NCBI GenBank assembly: GCA_964036045.1
Contig: OZ038381.1
Coordinates: forward strand, 107,761,367-107,825,366
DNA from: Eutreptiella sp. 'Long Island Sound 2002'
Taxonomy: Eukaryota > Euglenozoa > Euglenophyceae > Eutreptiales > Eutreptiaceae
Direction: 5' to 3'
DNA: 64,000 nucleotides
How positions within the stretch are numbered: position 1 is the first letter of the stretch; each line of letters begins with the position of its first letter. Under the pieces are notes generated by a model. The model was not told where the DNA came from. It ran no database searches and saw nothing but the letters and a program-made list of their open reading frames with translations. Made by a program: the position numbers and the translations under genes. Positions 34,701 through 45,378 of this stretch are shown here, piece after piece.

Positions 34701-36286
34701 GCGGGGTCGTGGGGGCATTTTTTCTTGTAGATCAAACATATTTGGGCGGTCGTCCAGTGGGGAGGCAGGGGCTCATGCAGGAAGCGATTTACCACCAAAA
34801 CGAAGAGCGTCTGCAGGTGGGGGGGGAGGACGGAGAGCAGGTAGGTGTTGGTGTGGTCGTCTCCTCCTGCCTTGCGCGGGCTAGCCGAGTGGAGGATGTC
34901 GGTAATCTCTGACCATGTCATGTCCGGGATGTCCTGAGTTTCTGTGCCCGAAGGGCACTGGGGGGTGTGGCTCAGGAGGCGCTCTGTGAAATCGTCGGGG
35001 GGGGTGTAGTCAGGCGAACCCCCCAAGTGGAGGAGCGTATCCGAAAATATCTTTGCAACCTCTTTGGTGTCTGTAGCAAAGGTTCCGTCAGAGCGCCTGA
35101 GGGAGATTGGAGCCTGATCCGGGGGTTGGAGGTGTTTCTGGATGGCACTCTTGAGTTGGCGGCCCTGGACGATCACTCTGTGTACCGCAGTCCGGGCCGA
35201 TTTCTGTTTCGCTTTTTGCCATTCATCGAGGTAGTCATTGAGCTGCCTCATTTTTTCTCCAAAACGGGGGTGGGAGGCTGGGGGGAGGGCATTGGCCAAC
35301 TGGGTGAATTCTTTCTGAATTTTGGACGGGGCTGTCCCTCCCGCCGGGGTGGTAATCGAGTGGTAGGCCTCCGAGCACTCCCGGAGAATGGCGTCCACTA
35401 TCGGGACCAGGTCAGAGGTCGGGACGTCAGGGAGGTGTTTGTTAAAGTCCTCACACCATTTCTCGAGGGGTTGCAGTCCCCCTTGAAGACGGAGCAATTC
35501 CTGTTTCTTTAGCCTTCGGAAGCGTTTACGGGGGGGTGGGGGGGATTGTGTGGGGATGAGGGGTGAGTGCAGTTGTGCTGTGACAGGGTGGTGGTCGGTA
35601 GAGCAATCACCGTAGAGAATTGAAGCGTCAGCAATTTTTTGGTCATGGAAGAGGCTCCTCGAAGCAAAGATGTAGTCCAATCTGTTCTTAGACGCCGGTG
35701 GGGTCCACCCCAGGGCAGTGCTGTGCATGTGACGGTACGTATCGATCCATGACGGGTTACTGCCCGATGGTTTGGAAGTGACCCAGGCCCACGGGTTGGA
35801 GTCGGCGTGCAAGGAGTCTAGATGGGGATTGCGGATGCAGTTGAAATCACCTCCCACCACATGGTAAGGGTATCGGGAAAGAAAACGCGACAGGTTGATT
35901 TCAATCAGGGGGCACCTGGTAATTGCGGGTGGGGGAGAGTAGAGAGAAGTGAGGAGTGTGGGGGGGCCACCCGGGAGGGTTATTTCAACCGAGCACATGA
36001 GTCCATCGTTGTCTGAGTTCGGAACAAACTTTTTGTAGGGCCGCAAAGCCGAAGAGACCACGATGGCAGTGCCATTCTTTTTCTCTCTCTTGTTGATGTT
36101 GGTGAAAATTTTGCATTTTTCCCCCCCGTGGCTAAAGATGTGTGGGAGGCTGGGCTCTTCGTTCAGTTCCTGGAGGAGCAAGACATGGTATCCTTTTTGT
36201 AGGTGGTGGAAAATGAAGGGGGTGGGGGGTTTCTTTTCCAGGTTGTGTGAAAGGATTTTGAGCGTGGGGGGCGGGGGGTTGTTGAG
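31756..36286 (-). pseudogene. LINE ORF2: APE endonuclease, reverse transcriptase, RNase H (broken)
   Basis: The frame is open from just after a TAG at 36287. APE endonuclease motifs run in order: LKILSHNL, LLLQELNE (catalytic Glu), VVGGDFNC, SKNRLDYIF and STDHHPVTAQL, covering about 36260-35570. Reverse transcriptase has NYRPIALLN, YIDFNKAFNSVPH, LRQGCPMSPVLF and the active site FIDD, immediately followed by TAA (34193-34195); the same frame resumes with LYRSPS. RNase H follows with WIYTDGSSGDGG, SEQWAMAMAL, ILGDNLDTV and IKGHAHFLGNELADYFSK (33060-32680). The frame then shifts at a G9 run near 32620 into a cysteine-bearing tail (CPKCQEV, CALCP) and meets TGA at 32233. The product would nick target DNA and copy the RNA in place, but this copy cannot make an intact protein. 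No ATG was found near the start of the frame. Confidence 0.9.
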
Positions 36287-36491
36287 CTATGTAGCTGGGC
36301 GCACATACCCCTTGCTTTGCCTCCAACTGGTCACGGGAGGGGGCTCAAGACCAAAGCAAGCCAGGTCTGGCAAGCGTGATGATCGCGGGTTTTTAGGAGT
36401 GGGGCGGGGGCGGAGGGGTTCAGAGGATGGAGGGGGGGTGCTCAAACGATGCGCGCTGGGTTGAGGGACGCCGAGGCATTGAAGCAGTTCG
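36287..36491 (-). other. Junction between AlkB frame and LINE ORF2
   Basis: About 200 bp. The ORF2 frame is also open upstream of the TAG at 36287, back to about 36604, so it overlaps the end of the AlkB frame by about 110 bp. This arrangement suggests both frames lie on one element transcript. Confidence 0.5.
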
Positions 36492-38156
36492 CTAAGCTTG
36501 CCCGCTGCCGTCTTGAGTCTCGGCGTCGGGCTCGGCGTCCAGAGCACACTGCACGTTGCGAAGGATGACCGCCACTCGCCGGTCTCGAGGGACTTCGGCC
36601 CCATCCACCAAATCGCTCATGCGGTAGGGCACCTGATGCTGCCATTGTTCTCGAAGTTCTCCCGTGACTTGGAGGGCTGAGTATCGTGGTACCCGAACAC
36701 TCACCACCGGGCCATTTCCTTTACGGAACTCCATGGTGGTAGCCCCCATGAGTGAAATCGAGGTGATAGTGTCGCCTAGGTCATCGATGTCCTTATGCCA
36801 TCCTATGCCCACCCCAGGTTCATAGTCGTTCACGCTGACTTGGTTCGGCTGTACCGCTAGCAGGGGGATGTCCTCCGAGTCTTTAGCGTCCATGAGGTTG
36901 TCGATGAGATTAATGAGCTCCGTGGGGAGCTCCTCCGCTCGTTCGAGGGTGTGGGAGGCATCCACATACTTCCATCTGTAGTGCAGCTTGCCTCTTCGGG
37001 TCTCTCGCTCCCATTCCTGCTTCTCGAGGTAGGCCATTAGGGTGGTCTCCATAGTCATGTCGATGACGTCCTCGATGATGCGTAAGCCCGGGAGGTCTTC
37101 CTCCGTGAGGTCCTCCGGTTGTCGATCTTCTTGTCGCGGCGGGCGGCGAGGCGGGCGTAGGAGTGTTTGATCCTCCTTGTAGTTGGCGATGTAGTCCTTG
37201 AGGAAGGCCCCCGCGCCGACGTTCAGGCCCGCTCGCACTCGTGCTTCCGCCGGGCGATCCTCCTCAGCCACCGAGGGGTCGAGTCGTAGGAGTGTGTCAA
37301 CCTGTAGATAAGGTTGGGACGGGTTAAAGGAAATGGGGCCCATAGCAAAACCCGTGGCAATTTGAGCGGATTGGAGCTTCTCATAGGTGAGGGAGTAGAA
37401 GCTTATAGGAGGATTTTCGGATCTCGAGTGGAGTTCAAACCGCCTGAATGGGCCTAGGAGACCCGCCGCACATTGAATGTCAAAAAGTGAGGTCGTGTTG
37501 GGCGCTTGGACATCCACTTCGTTTGGCTCTCTCTGACTAGGCATCGGCGGCGGAATACAGACCATGGTCGGCGGAGATTTAGGGTGAGCATCTTGCTTGC
37601 CTCCTTGTCCAAATGCATTGAAGGTGATCAACGCTCCGTCCTTTGAGGTGCACATTACCATCGCTCCATTAGTGTGGAGGAAAGAGGCAAAGGTAGAGAG
37701 AGGCGAGCGCCCTTCGTCGCTTGGGGTATTGCTAAGGTCCAATCGGACTATCACGCTATCCCGGCTCTTGATTGACGTGCCCATGACACGGGTGCGCCAT
37801 GGTCCCCCAATCATGTGGCCCATGAGGGTGTTCATGACCTCGCTGAGTGTAAATTCTCCCTTGTGGCGGTTTCTCTCGTTGCGTGACGGGCTCACAAAAA
37901 AAGAGTGTTGGTCAACCATTTTTGCCACTTCAATCACATAGAATCGCCCTCGTAAGAAATCTCCATGCTCCAAAGCCACCGACATAAGTTCGTTTGCAAG
38001 AGCCGGAGCCATGGTATAGTCGTACCGATAATAATTTGGGTGTGGTGCACGAAGGGCCTCTCCGTTCTCAAAATAATATTTGCAATTGGTGGTAGTCGCC
38101 GCGCCCTCAAAGTCCGGTGCAAGCGTATTGTTCAACCATTTGTAGAAGTCCCGCAC
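36492..38156 (-). CDS. AlkB-type 2OG-Fe(II) dioxygenase frame upstream of LINE ORF2
   Basis: A 554-residue frame. Residues 440-535 carry the AlkB signature: NDYEPGVGIGWHKD (Fe ligands His454 and Asp456; 36789-36797), then SLSLMG-type strands (ISLMGATTMEFRKG), QWQHQVP (distal His near 507) and RVAVILR near 526-532 (the RxxxxxR that binds 2-oxoglutarate). Spacings match AlkB/ALKBH8 proteins, which remove alkyl groups from nucleic acids. The first 430 residues are a conserved-looking region I do not recognise, with no RNA-recognition motif or zinc knuckle. The frame continues upstream across TGA at 38178-38180 (next residues KKAELGNVRDFYKW), so this is the C-terminal part of a longer ORF1. All metal and cofactor residues are intact. 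It might protect element RNA or DNA from alkylation or alter methyl marks; both are inference. Confidence 0.82.
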   Translation of the reverse strand: MRDFYKWLNNTLAPDFEGAATTTNCKYYFENGEALRAPHPNYYRYDYTMAPALANELMSVALEHGDFLRGRFYVIEVAKMVDQHSFFVSPSRNERNRHKGEFTLSEVMNTLMGHMIGGPWRTRVMGTSIKSRDSVIVRLDLSNTPSDEGRSPLSTFASFLHTNGAMVMCTSKDGALITFNAFGQGGKQDAHPKSPPTMVCIPPPMPSQREPNEVDVQAPNTTSLFDIQCAAGLLGPFRRFELHSRSENPPISFYSLTYEKLQSAQIATGFAMGPISFNPSQPYLQVDTLLRLDPSVAEEDRPAEARVRAGLNVGAGAFLKDYIANYKEDQTLLRPPRRPPRQEDRQPEDLTEEDLPGLRIIEDVIDMTMETTLMAYLEKQEWERETRRGKLHYRWKYVDASHTLERAEELPTELINLIDNLMDAKDSEDIPLLAVQPNQVSVNDYEPGVGIGWHKDIDDLGDTITSISLMGATTMEFRKGNGPVVSVRVPRYSALQVTGELREQWQHQVPYRMSDLVDGAEVPRDRRVAVILRNVQCALDAEPDAETQDGSGQA

Positions 38157-39153
38157 GTTGCCTAGCTCCGCTTTCTTTCAGGTGTTGGTGTCTTCTTGGT
38201 CACTCGGGAGCTCTCGTTGATCAATGATCTCTCGTAGCACGTCAAATCGAAGGAGGACATGCGCTTGCTCTATATCCAAGTTGGTACTTTGATGTACGAA
38301 GCGACGTAGGCTCGAGGAGTGGTCAACCGTGACGCTCGGGTGCTTAGACGGAGCATACCATGATTGGGAATGAAGTCGGTAGGCGATGTATGGCACGGCG
38401 AGAGCATTCCCCAAAATGTATTGGGCGTTCTCAACGTTTTGGTTGCCGGGGATCCACCATTGCTTTGCATCATGGAAGCTAAAGCGTTGCGTAATAAAGG
38501 GGCGCATTGCAACTTTTAATGGGCGCCGGTAACATGAACCATCCCTCGAACTCTTCGTTGCGCGAGCGGGGTAGTTGAAGGGCGTGTCCTATGGAGGCCG
38601 CCCAATCCGTCACGGTCTGTACGGTGGTTCCCAAGTCATGATCCACGTAGTTGTACGGCACCGGGCACACTAGGAAGGTCTTGTGGATGTGCAAAATATC
38701 ATAGACGTGCGCCAAGTCTTCGTGTGCACAATTTGAGTAGAAGCCCGAGCCTTTCGGGATAGTGGTGTTGAGTTCCGGGAAGGAGTTCTTTTTGTCGGAG
38801 ACGTTGAACTCATGGTTCCGGTGGCAAGTGTCCCATAATTTTCGCAACGTGTCACACGCGTGGATTCGCTTCTCGGCATCATACGCCATGTTGCCTTGCA
38901 CTTTGATGCTTCGTGTTCGAGATATGAGGAGTTCGGCGTTGCTTTCAACGGAAGCCCATCGTTGTAGGGCCGTAGGCGCCGCTTGGTCAATATGTGAGTA
39001 TTGTCCAAAGGTGAGCGGAGAACCGCTAGGCATGCGTGGATGAAGTTTTTTATTTTTTGGCAAAGTGGGATTTTTGGAGTCGTCAATATCCATAGAAATT
39101 TGCGTTTGAGAAGCATTGGACCAACCAAGGAGCGTATATGGGCTTGGGAACAT
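38157..39153 (-). pseudogene. N-terminal part of the AlkB-containing ORF1 (frameshifted)
   Basis: Upstream of the AlkB frame, 38507-38181 is open in the same frame, broken from it only by TGA at 38178. Further upstream, 39153-38479 is open in a frame offset by one base, and the two overlap near 38510 (APLYYATL against MRPFITQRF), indicating an indel. The first good ATG gives MFPSPYTLLGW (39153); an alternative is MDIDD downstream. The sequence is of ordinary composition, with Trp/Tyr/His-rich helices (WWIPGNQ, YNYVDHDLG), and matches nothing I know. Joined, ORF1 would be roughly 880 residues. The open frame extends further 5' to 39615, but its composition there looks non-coding. Confidence 0.55.
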
Positions 39154-39993
39154 GGTAGCGTGAAAATAGGCGCGTTCACGTCGGAATTGCGAAATGGGAC
39201 TAGAGGTTGGTAAAGACGAGAAATGTCGGCGACGGCGGTGAAATAGCGTAGGTGGCACGATCAATGCCAACCAAGGTAGATGCTCAAATTTCGGTGAAAT
39301 GCGCCCAAATGCCACTAGTCCTGGACGGCTTTTTTTTTGACTAGTGGTGCGACATTGTCCATCTGAAGGGGCAATCGAAAAAAATAGACACTCAGAAAGT
39401 GAGCCGTTTTGGCCATTGCTCCGTCCCAACGCTTCGGATCTTTTCTCCATGAAGCCATCGTGGAGCCTAGGTGGTGCCCTTGCCAAATCCAAGTTTCGAG
39501 CCAAAAACTCACCGGTGGCGGCCCAGGGCGGTGGCGCCAAGTCGGGAGGTGCCCTCCCAAATCTGCGCTGTTTTGTGCCCCAAAACAGCCTTTTTTGGCC
39601 CAAAACGGCCCCCAAACCTAGTCAAAACGGCCAAACGAAGGAAAACGGTGCACACATTTCACGTGCGGCTTGACTTCACAGTGTCAAAGAGCCCTCTAGT
39701 GCCCTTCAACTCCACGATATGTCCAAGAAACGGCCCAAACAGGTGCCAAAATGCCTTGAAAATGGGCCATTTTGGGACCAAGAAGGAGTCAAGAATGGGT
39801 CAAAAACACGTTTTTCCAAAAGTGATCCCGGACCATTTGGGATGCTCAAACAAGTGTTTTTAGCCCGTTTTGAGCCCGTTTTGACCGAGTTTAGCCCCTT
39901 CCAGCACATGTATGCACCACTTTGTGCCCTTCGCACGTACCTTAGAGCGGTATGGTGGAGCCACCTAGAGTTGGGAGAGGGGTGTAGATTGGA

Positions 39994-39995
<2 letters not shown>
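39154..39995 (-). other. 5' region of the LINE
   Basis: No supported gene. The sequence is rich in ccaaaacgg / gggccatttt words, similar in style to the gypsy-1 LTRs. It is probably the 5' untranslated region and promoter of the element. Confidence 0.45.

Positions 39996-40034
<39 letters not shown>
39996..40034. repeat. TA-dinucleotide microsatellite 2
   Basis: An uninterrupted (TA)n of about 38 bp at the 5' edge of the LINE unit, preceded by gggagaggggtgtag, the inverse of a sequence beside TA tract 1. Confidence 0.95.
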
Positions 40035-40035
<1 letters not shown>

Positions 40036-42520
40036 CCGCGGCGTGATGCTTCTTTGGCAGCACGTGCAGTCCAGCGCCCAGAGTACAACTGGTGGGCAAG
40101 GTGCAGGTGCGTGCCGTGCGACCAGGCGCCGCGGGGGGTACAGTGAAACCCTGGCCGGGGGGCAGCCGGGGCCTACCAGGACCGCGCCCCCCGCGGCATT
40201 TGGAATGGCTGCCCGCGGCGGCGGCTCCTGCGGGGGCTCTGGCAGCGGCGGGCGGCCACAGCGTGGTGCCAACCAGCCCGATGACGCCGCGGATAGCGGC
40301 CAGGTGCGTGCCTGCGACATGCGTACACCTTGCCTACAGAGTGTCCTGTGTAGAGTCCGAGAGGGAAAAGGGCAGGGGAGGAAGGCGGAGGCAGGGCGGG
40401 CGTTGAGGGACAAAGGGTGCAGTGCGACGTGCGTGCCACAAGCCCAGGAACTAGGGCACCAGGGGGCGGCAAGGTCAAGAGGGAGTGGGAGGAATCTCGT
40501 GTATTGCTCCGCGAAGTGTATGCCGGGGGGGTAAAGCGAGGACGGGGACAGGGAGACAGAGGGCCAGGGACCAAGGGGCCTGGGAAGGGGAGCAAGGGAG
40601 GACGAGGGAGGGCGAGCAGACAGGGGGCAGGACAGGGCCAGGGAGCCGGGGCAGAGAGAGGGGGCAGAGATGGAGCCCTACTCGCAAATTGCTCCGCATC
40701 GTGCTCGCGCTGGCCGGAGGGCAGAGGGACAGAGATGGCGGGGCAGGGAAGGGGGCGTGCCACGGCGGCATGAAAGAGCGAACGTGGGGCAGGACCAAAA
40801 AATTGCCCCACCACCGAGCGAGCCGCCCGCAGTGCGCGGGGGCACTGGACAAGGCGGGGCGCCGCGGCGTGCTGCCACAAGGCAGTCCGCCCCCAAAGGT
40901 GCAGTGTCCTGCGTAGTGACATGCAACGAGGGCCGGCAAGGACGAGGGAAGAGGGCATGAACACGGCGAAAGAGCTAGGACACTTAGGAGGCGAGCGCAG
41001 GCCGGACAGCCGGGGCAGAGAACTCTGGCCATGGGGCAGCCGGGGCCAACCAGGGCCGCGCCCCCCGCGGCATTTGGAGTGGCTGCCCGCGGCGGCGGCT
41101 CCTGCGGGGGCAGTGGCAGCGGCGGGCGGACGCAGCGTGGTGCCAACCAGCCAGACGGCGCCGACGATAGAGGCCAAGTGCGTGCCTGCGACATACGTGC
41201 GACTTGCCTACACAGTGTCCTGCATATTGACAGAGGGGGCAAAGGGGAAGGCGGGGAGGGGGGGGCAGGGCGGGCATAGAGGTAAAAGGGCCACAGGCGG
41301 GTGCAGTGCGACGTGCGTGCCACTTGCCCAGGAACCAGGGCACCAGAGGGCAGCAAGGTGAAGGGAGAGAGGGAGGGGTGCCACGCGTATTGCTCCGCAA
41401 AGTGTCTGCCGGGGAGGTAAAGGGAAGACGGAGACAGGGAGACAGAGGGCCAGGGACGCAGGGGCCTCGGAAGGGGGGCAAGGGAGGACGAGGGAGAACG
41501 GGCACACAAGGGGCAGGGCTGGGCCAGGGAGCGGGAGCAGAGGGGGGGGGCAGGGAGGGAGGGTTGCCTCGTGAGTTGCTCCGCACCGTGCTCGCGCTCG
41601 CCAGAGGGCGGTGGTAAGGAAGAGGAGGCGAGAGAACAGAAGCACGCTAAACACGGACCTTATGCACGGCTAGTGTGAGCGGACCAGGGGCCAGAACGAC
41701 GAGGGTGCGCCGCGACCAAGCTGACCGCCTGCGGCGAGCGTGGGCCCTGGACGTGCCGCGGCCGCAAGGCAGCCTGCCCCCGGAGGTATCGTGTGCGGTA
41801 CAAAGAGCGTGTCACGTACCAGGAGCTCAGGACACCAGGGGACAGCAAGGGAGAGAGGGAGTGGGAGGGTTGCCTTGCGCATTGCTCTGCACGGTGCACG
41901 CCAAGGGGAAAGAGGGAGGAGGGGGACAGAGAGACAGGAGGCCAAAGAGCCTGCAACCAGTAACGAGGGGCAGGGCAAGGTGAGAGAGGGCGAGCAGACA
42001 GGGGGCAGGGCAGGGCCAGGGGGCCGGGGCAGAGAGGGGGGCAGAGAGGGAGCACTGCCTCGCGAAATGCTCCGCACTGTGCTCGCGCTAGCCGGAGGGC
42101 AGAGGGTCAGAGAAGGCAGGGCAGAGAAGGAGCAACAAAGTGCCCCGCAACCGAGCGAGCCCCCCGCAGCGCGCGGGGGCACTGGGCAAGGCGGGGTGCC
42201 GCGGCGTGCTGCCACAAGGCAGCCCGCCCCAAAAGGTGCAGTGTGCTGTGTGCCTGCGTAGTGTCATGCATCGAGGGCCGGCAAGGACCAGGGAAGAGGG
42301 CACGGGCAGGGCGAAAGAGGTAGGACACTTAGGAGGTGAGCGAAGGCCGGACAGCCGGAGCAAAAAGAGGGAGCGACAAGGGAGACAGGGGCATAGCTCA
42401 GCACCAAGCGACCACAGGGGGCGAGGGAGGGAGCAGAGGGGGCAGGGTAGGGGATAGTTGCCATGTGTCGTGCCGTGCGCCGTGTGCGTCCAGAAACCGA
42501 CTCTGACCTCACTCACGCAT
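40035..42520. repeat. GC-rich nested tandem repeats
   Basis: No gene is supported; long frames on both strands reflect G/C-rich, stop-poor sequence. Block A (about 40147-40760) recurs as 41035-41600, sharing gccccccgcggcatttgga, cggcggcggctcctgcggg and gcctgcgacat. Block C (about 40795-41030) recurs at about 42130-42375, sharing cgcgggggcactgg and tgctgccacaaggcag. A shortened A-like block lies at 41760-42110. The order A-C-A-A'-C indicates a higher-order array decayed by unequal exchange. Confidence 0.75.
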
Positions 42521-42559
42521 GTGTAATGTCACGTCAACCAAGTCTGGCGCCGGAGGCAG

Positions 42560-42770
42560 GAAGTGGCACGGGGGGACGGGCACCAGCGGCGCCATCCGTA
42601 GGGCCTCCCGTGCGGTGACCCAACCAGTGGCGCAGAGGGGACACGCGCCAGTGGCGCCATACACTGGACCCCCTGCGCCTGCGGCAGTTATTGTGTCGCA
42701 GAGGGGACGGGCACCAGCGGCGCCATCCGGTGGGCCCCCTGCGGCAGCCAATATGCAGATTAACTAGGTG
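42560..42770. repeat. Three tandem copies of a 64-67-bp GC-rich unit
   Basis: The word gggcaccagcggcgccatc and close variants start near 42577, 42642 and 42708, each followed by a ggacccctgcg-like tail. Confidence 0.75.
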
Positions 42771-43289
42771 GCCAGGGGATGCCACAAATAGATCCCCCGC
42801 CCGTCTCCCCGCGTCTCTGCCATAGGACCTCAGGGGCCTCCATCGCGCTCGGGGGTGGCAGAGGCCCGGGGGACGAAAGCGCCCGGCCGCTTTGTAGCTG
42901 CCACTTCCAACGGGCTGATACCACGGCACCGGTATCAGGCCGCTCGGAAGTGGATACACAGGCACTAGGGAGAGGATGGGCAGTCAGCCCCCCCCGGGCT
43001 GTTTGGTGCCGAAACAGGGGCCCTCCCCTCGACCAGGGCGGCGGATGGCACAAGAAGCCTTCAAGGCGTACGGTAAGTCCTCCCCGCTGCCCGCACTTCC
43101 TCATCATCCGTTTCCACCCGGGTACGTACCTCCTCCAGTAAGGATGGGCACAGGAGGGAGCACGCACGGGACACTGAGCACCATGCGGAGACGTGGCGAC
43201 TACCGCCAAGGGGCAACAACGGCTGGATATCCTGGGGTGCGGAGCCTATATCATGGAGAAGGGTGGGAAGGCCCAAAGGAGAAAACCCC
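42771..43289. other. GC-rich stretch without recognised content
   Basis: Open on both strands but with no motif. It joins the 64-bp array to the 340-bp array. Confidence 0.4.
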
Positions 43290-44225
43290 CCCCTCCGCTG
43301 CAGCCCAGCGCCTCACCCCGTGCTTACGTCGTGCTTGCGTCGTGCCTGCGACATGCGTACAACGAAGGGACGATGACAAGCCCCCCCCCCCCCACACACA
43401 CACCTCCGCCCCCCCGGGGGTGTGCACGCAGGGTAGGAGGGGCGACAACGGGTGACACGGGGCAAGCCCCCCCCCCCCCCTGCAGAGGGACAAGTGCCGC
43501 GCCTCGTGCCTGCACCAGGCTTGCGTCGTGCCTGCGACGTGCGTGCTGCGGAGGCAAGACGACAAGGGCGCCCCGCCCCCCCACACACCTCCGCCCCCCC
43601 AAGGGTGGGGGATGCAGGTAGGGTGGGGCGAAAAGCGGCCCCCCCCCCGAGGACAAAGCGGCGGGGTGGGGAGGCAGCGCGGGAGGGTGCGGGACAGACC
43701 ACACGACCGCGCCCGTAGAGAGCACGCGCCGTGCAAGGCCCAGCGGGGGGACCACCGGGGCTGCGAACGCAGGGTAGGAAGGGTGACGACGGGAGCCACA
43801 AGGCATGCCCCCCCCCTTCAGAAGGACAAGTGCCGCGCCTCGTGTCTGCGCCGTGCTTGCGTCGTGCCTGCGACATGCGTGCAACGAAGGGATGACAACA
43901 AGGCTTCCCCCCCCCCACACACACCTCCGCCCCCCCAAGGGTGGGGGATGAAGGTAGGGAGGGGCGGACGGCGCCCCCCCCCCCCGAGGACAAAGCGGCA
44001 AGGTGGGGAGGCAGCGGAGAGAGGGTGCGGGACGGACCACACGACCGTGCCCGAAGGGAGCACGCGCCGTGCAAGCCCCAGCGGGGGGGGCACCGGGGGT
44101 GCGAACGCACGGTAGGAAGGGCGACGACGGGAGCCACACGGCAAGCCCCCCCCCCCCCCTGCAGAGGGACAAGTGCCGCGCCTCGTGCCTGCGCCGTGCT
44201 TGCGACGTGCTTACGCTAGAGGACG
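43290..44225. repeat. Tandem array of a roughly 340-bp unit (about 2.7 copies)
   Basis: A C run followed by a tgcagagggacaagtgccgc-like word begins near 43463, 43806 and 44145. Each unit continues with cctcgtg...gcctgcgac, a CACACACCTCCGCCCCCC tract and a gaggacaaagcggc segment. A partial unit precedes the first. Many homopolymer C runs make frames meaningless. Confidence 0.85.
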
Positions 44226-44795
44226 CGCATGGGGGCGATGAAGGCTGAGGGCGACGCTAGGCTGGAGCCTCCCGGAAATCCTGGCTGTGCATAAACGAGT
44301 TATTGCGTACTGGCAGTGGGATGTGTGGAGTCAGGGATGGTGGGCATTTACGAGTACGCGTCTGGCAATGGATTACGTGGGGTCACGGGTACTGGACGTC
44401 TCCACGGTGGCGGGGGTACGCGAACAACGGAGAGTCCGCTCTTGCTTCGCCGCATGCGTGCTGCTTTGTGTCTTTGTTGCCGCTTTGCGCCAGACAAAGA
44501 AGCCCTTGCTTTCTGCTTGTTGCTATGCTGCTGCGTTGCGGTGCCTTGCCCCTTTACCCCCGGCGAACAAACGGGCCAGCATCCATCGCCGTTGCTAATG
44601 CTAACGCTTTGCAGCTGCCACTGCCCCCAAAGCCTGGTTGACCGGTATCCCCGGTCCTCTGGGTCCTCCGTCATGCTATGGGCCACCTCAGGCAGCCCTC
44701 GGACCCACGGGATCGAGCGAGGCAGGAACCACCTGTCGGCGCGAGATGCCCGGTAACTTCAGTAGACGGCATGACAAGTGGTTATGACTATGACT
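44226..44795. other. Non-coding stretch between the 340-bp array and TA tract 3
   Basis: Open frames of about 100 residues on the plus strand (44287-44598) have no motif. It ends gttatgactatgactatgac before the TA tract, as if the tract grew from this edge. Confidence 0.35.
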
Positions 44796-44797
44796 AT

Positions 44798-44843
<46 letters not shown>

Positions 44844-44904
44844 ACATACATACATACATACATATATATATATAGATGTATATACATGTATTTGTAGATA
44901 TATG
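44796..44904. repeat. TA-dinucleotide microsatellite 3
   Basis: (TA)n with CATA interruptions, about 100 bp. Confidence 0.95.
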
Positions 44905-45080
44905 TATATATTTCACTTGGAGGGAGTAGAAATCGAGTAGGAGGGAGTGGATTTTCGCTTGGAGGGAGTGGACTTTCACTTGGAGGGAGTGGAAACTGAG
45001 CAGTAGGGAGGTGAAATTGAGTAGGAGAGAGTGGATATTCATTTGGAGGGAGTTGAAATTGAGGGGGAGGGAGTCGATTT
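44905..45080. repeat. Degenerate minisatellite (ggagggagt-type), outside copy
   Basis: About seven degenerate units of about 24 bp built on ttggagggagtggaaattgag. The same family, in the same orientation, forms a longer array at 57540-58190 inside the Mutator-like element. Confidence 0.8.
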
Positions 45081-45369
45081 GCGCACAGCGCTAAACGCGT
45101 TCAAAACAGCGAAGCAAAGGGCAAGGGTCGCCAATCACAGATCTGTCGGTAAGGATTGAAACAGGCGATTTCACCGAAGAAATTGTAAGAGCAGCTAAAC
45201 ATTACTATTAGATGTCCAGTCACAAGGGAAAATTGGAACCTCTTGCAGTAATTAGAACAACAACATAAAATTCATACCTTTCTGTCAGTTGCGGTGGTTT
45301 TTTCAGTCAAGCGTGTCGCCTGTTCGAACGCAGTCTTCCGCACTCTGCTAAGGCCGCAGTCTGCATACC
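45081..45369. other. Left flank of the Mutator-like insertion
   Basis: No gene seen. Before the insertion this abutted 59864, so it is part of the original upstream region of the RanBPM-like gene. Confidence 0.6.
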
Positions 45370-45378
45370 GTCACCGCC
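45370..45378. repeat. 9-bp target-site duplication GTCACCGCC, left copy
   Basis: GTCACCGCC directly precedes the inverted-repeat end GGGGATGG and is repeated exactly at 59855-59863. Confidence 0.95.

Larger units (their letters stand above)
31197..39995 (-). mobile_element. LINE-type retrotransposon with AlkB-containing upstream ORF (about 8.8 kb)
   Basis: On the minus strand the order is a 5' region (39995-39154), a frame with unknown N-terminal sequence and a C-terminal AlkB dioxygenase (39153-36492), then EN-RT-RNase H (36286-31756) and a 3' region to a TA tract. There are no LTRs, and the APE-type endonuclease defines a LINE. Both ends abut TA microsatellites. A 15-bp inverted match lies just inside them (ctacacccctctccc near 31200-31214 and gggagaggggtgtag near 39973-39988). 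The frames carry at least three stops and two frameshifts, so this copy is inactive. Confidence 0.75.

Noticed and set aside
40173-44172. Many Cys/Pro/Arg-rich frames of 100-340 residues on both strands
   Set aside because: They lie in GC-rich tandem repeats, change frame between repeat copies and have no domain.
43463-44225. CRISPR array
   Set aside because: Units of about 340 bp are near-identical throughout with no spacer pattern, in eukaryotic DNA.
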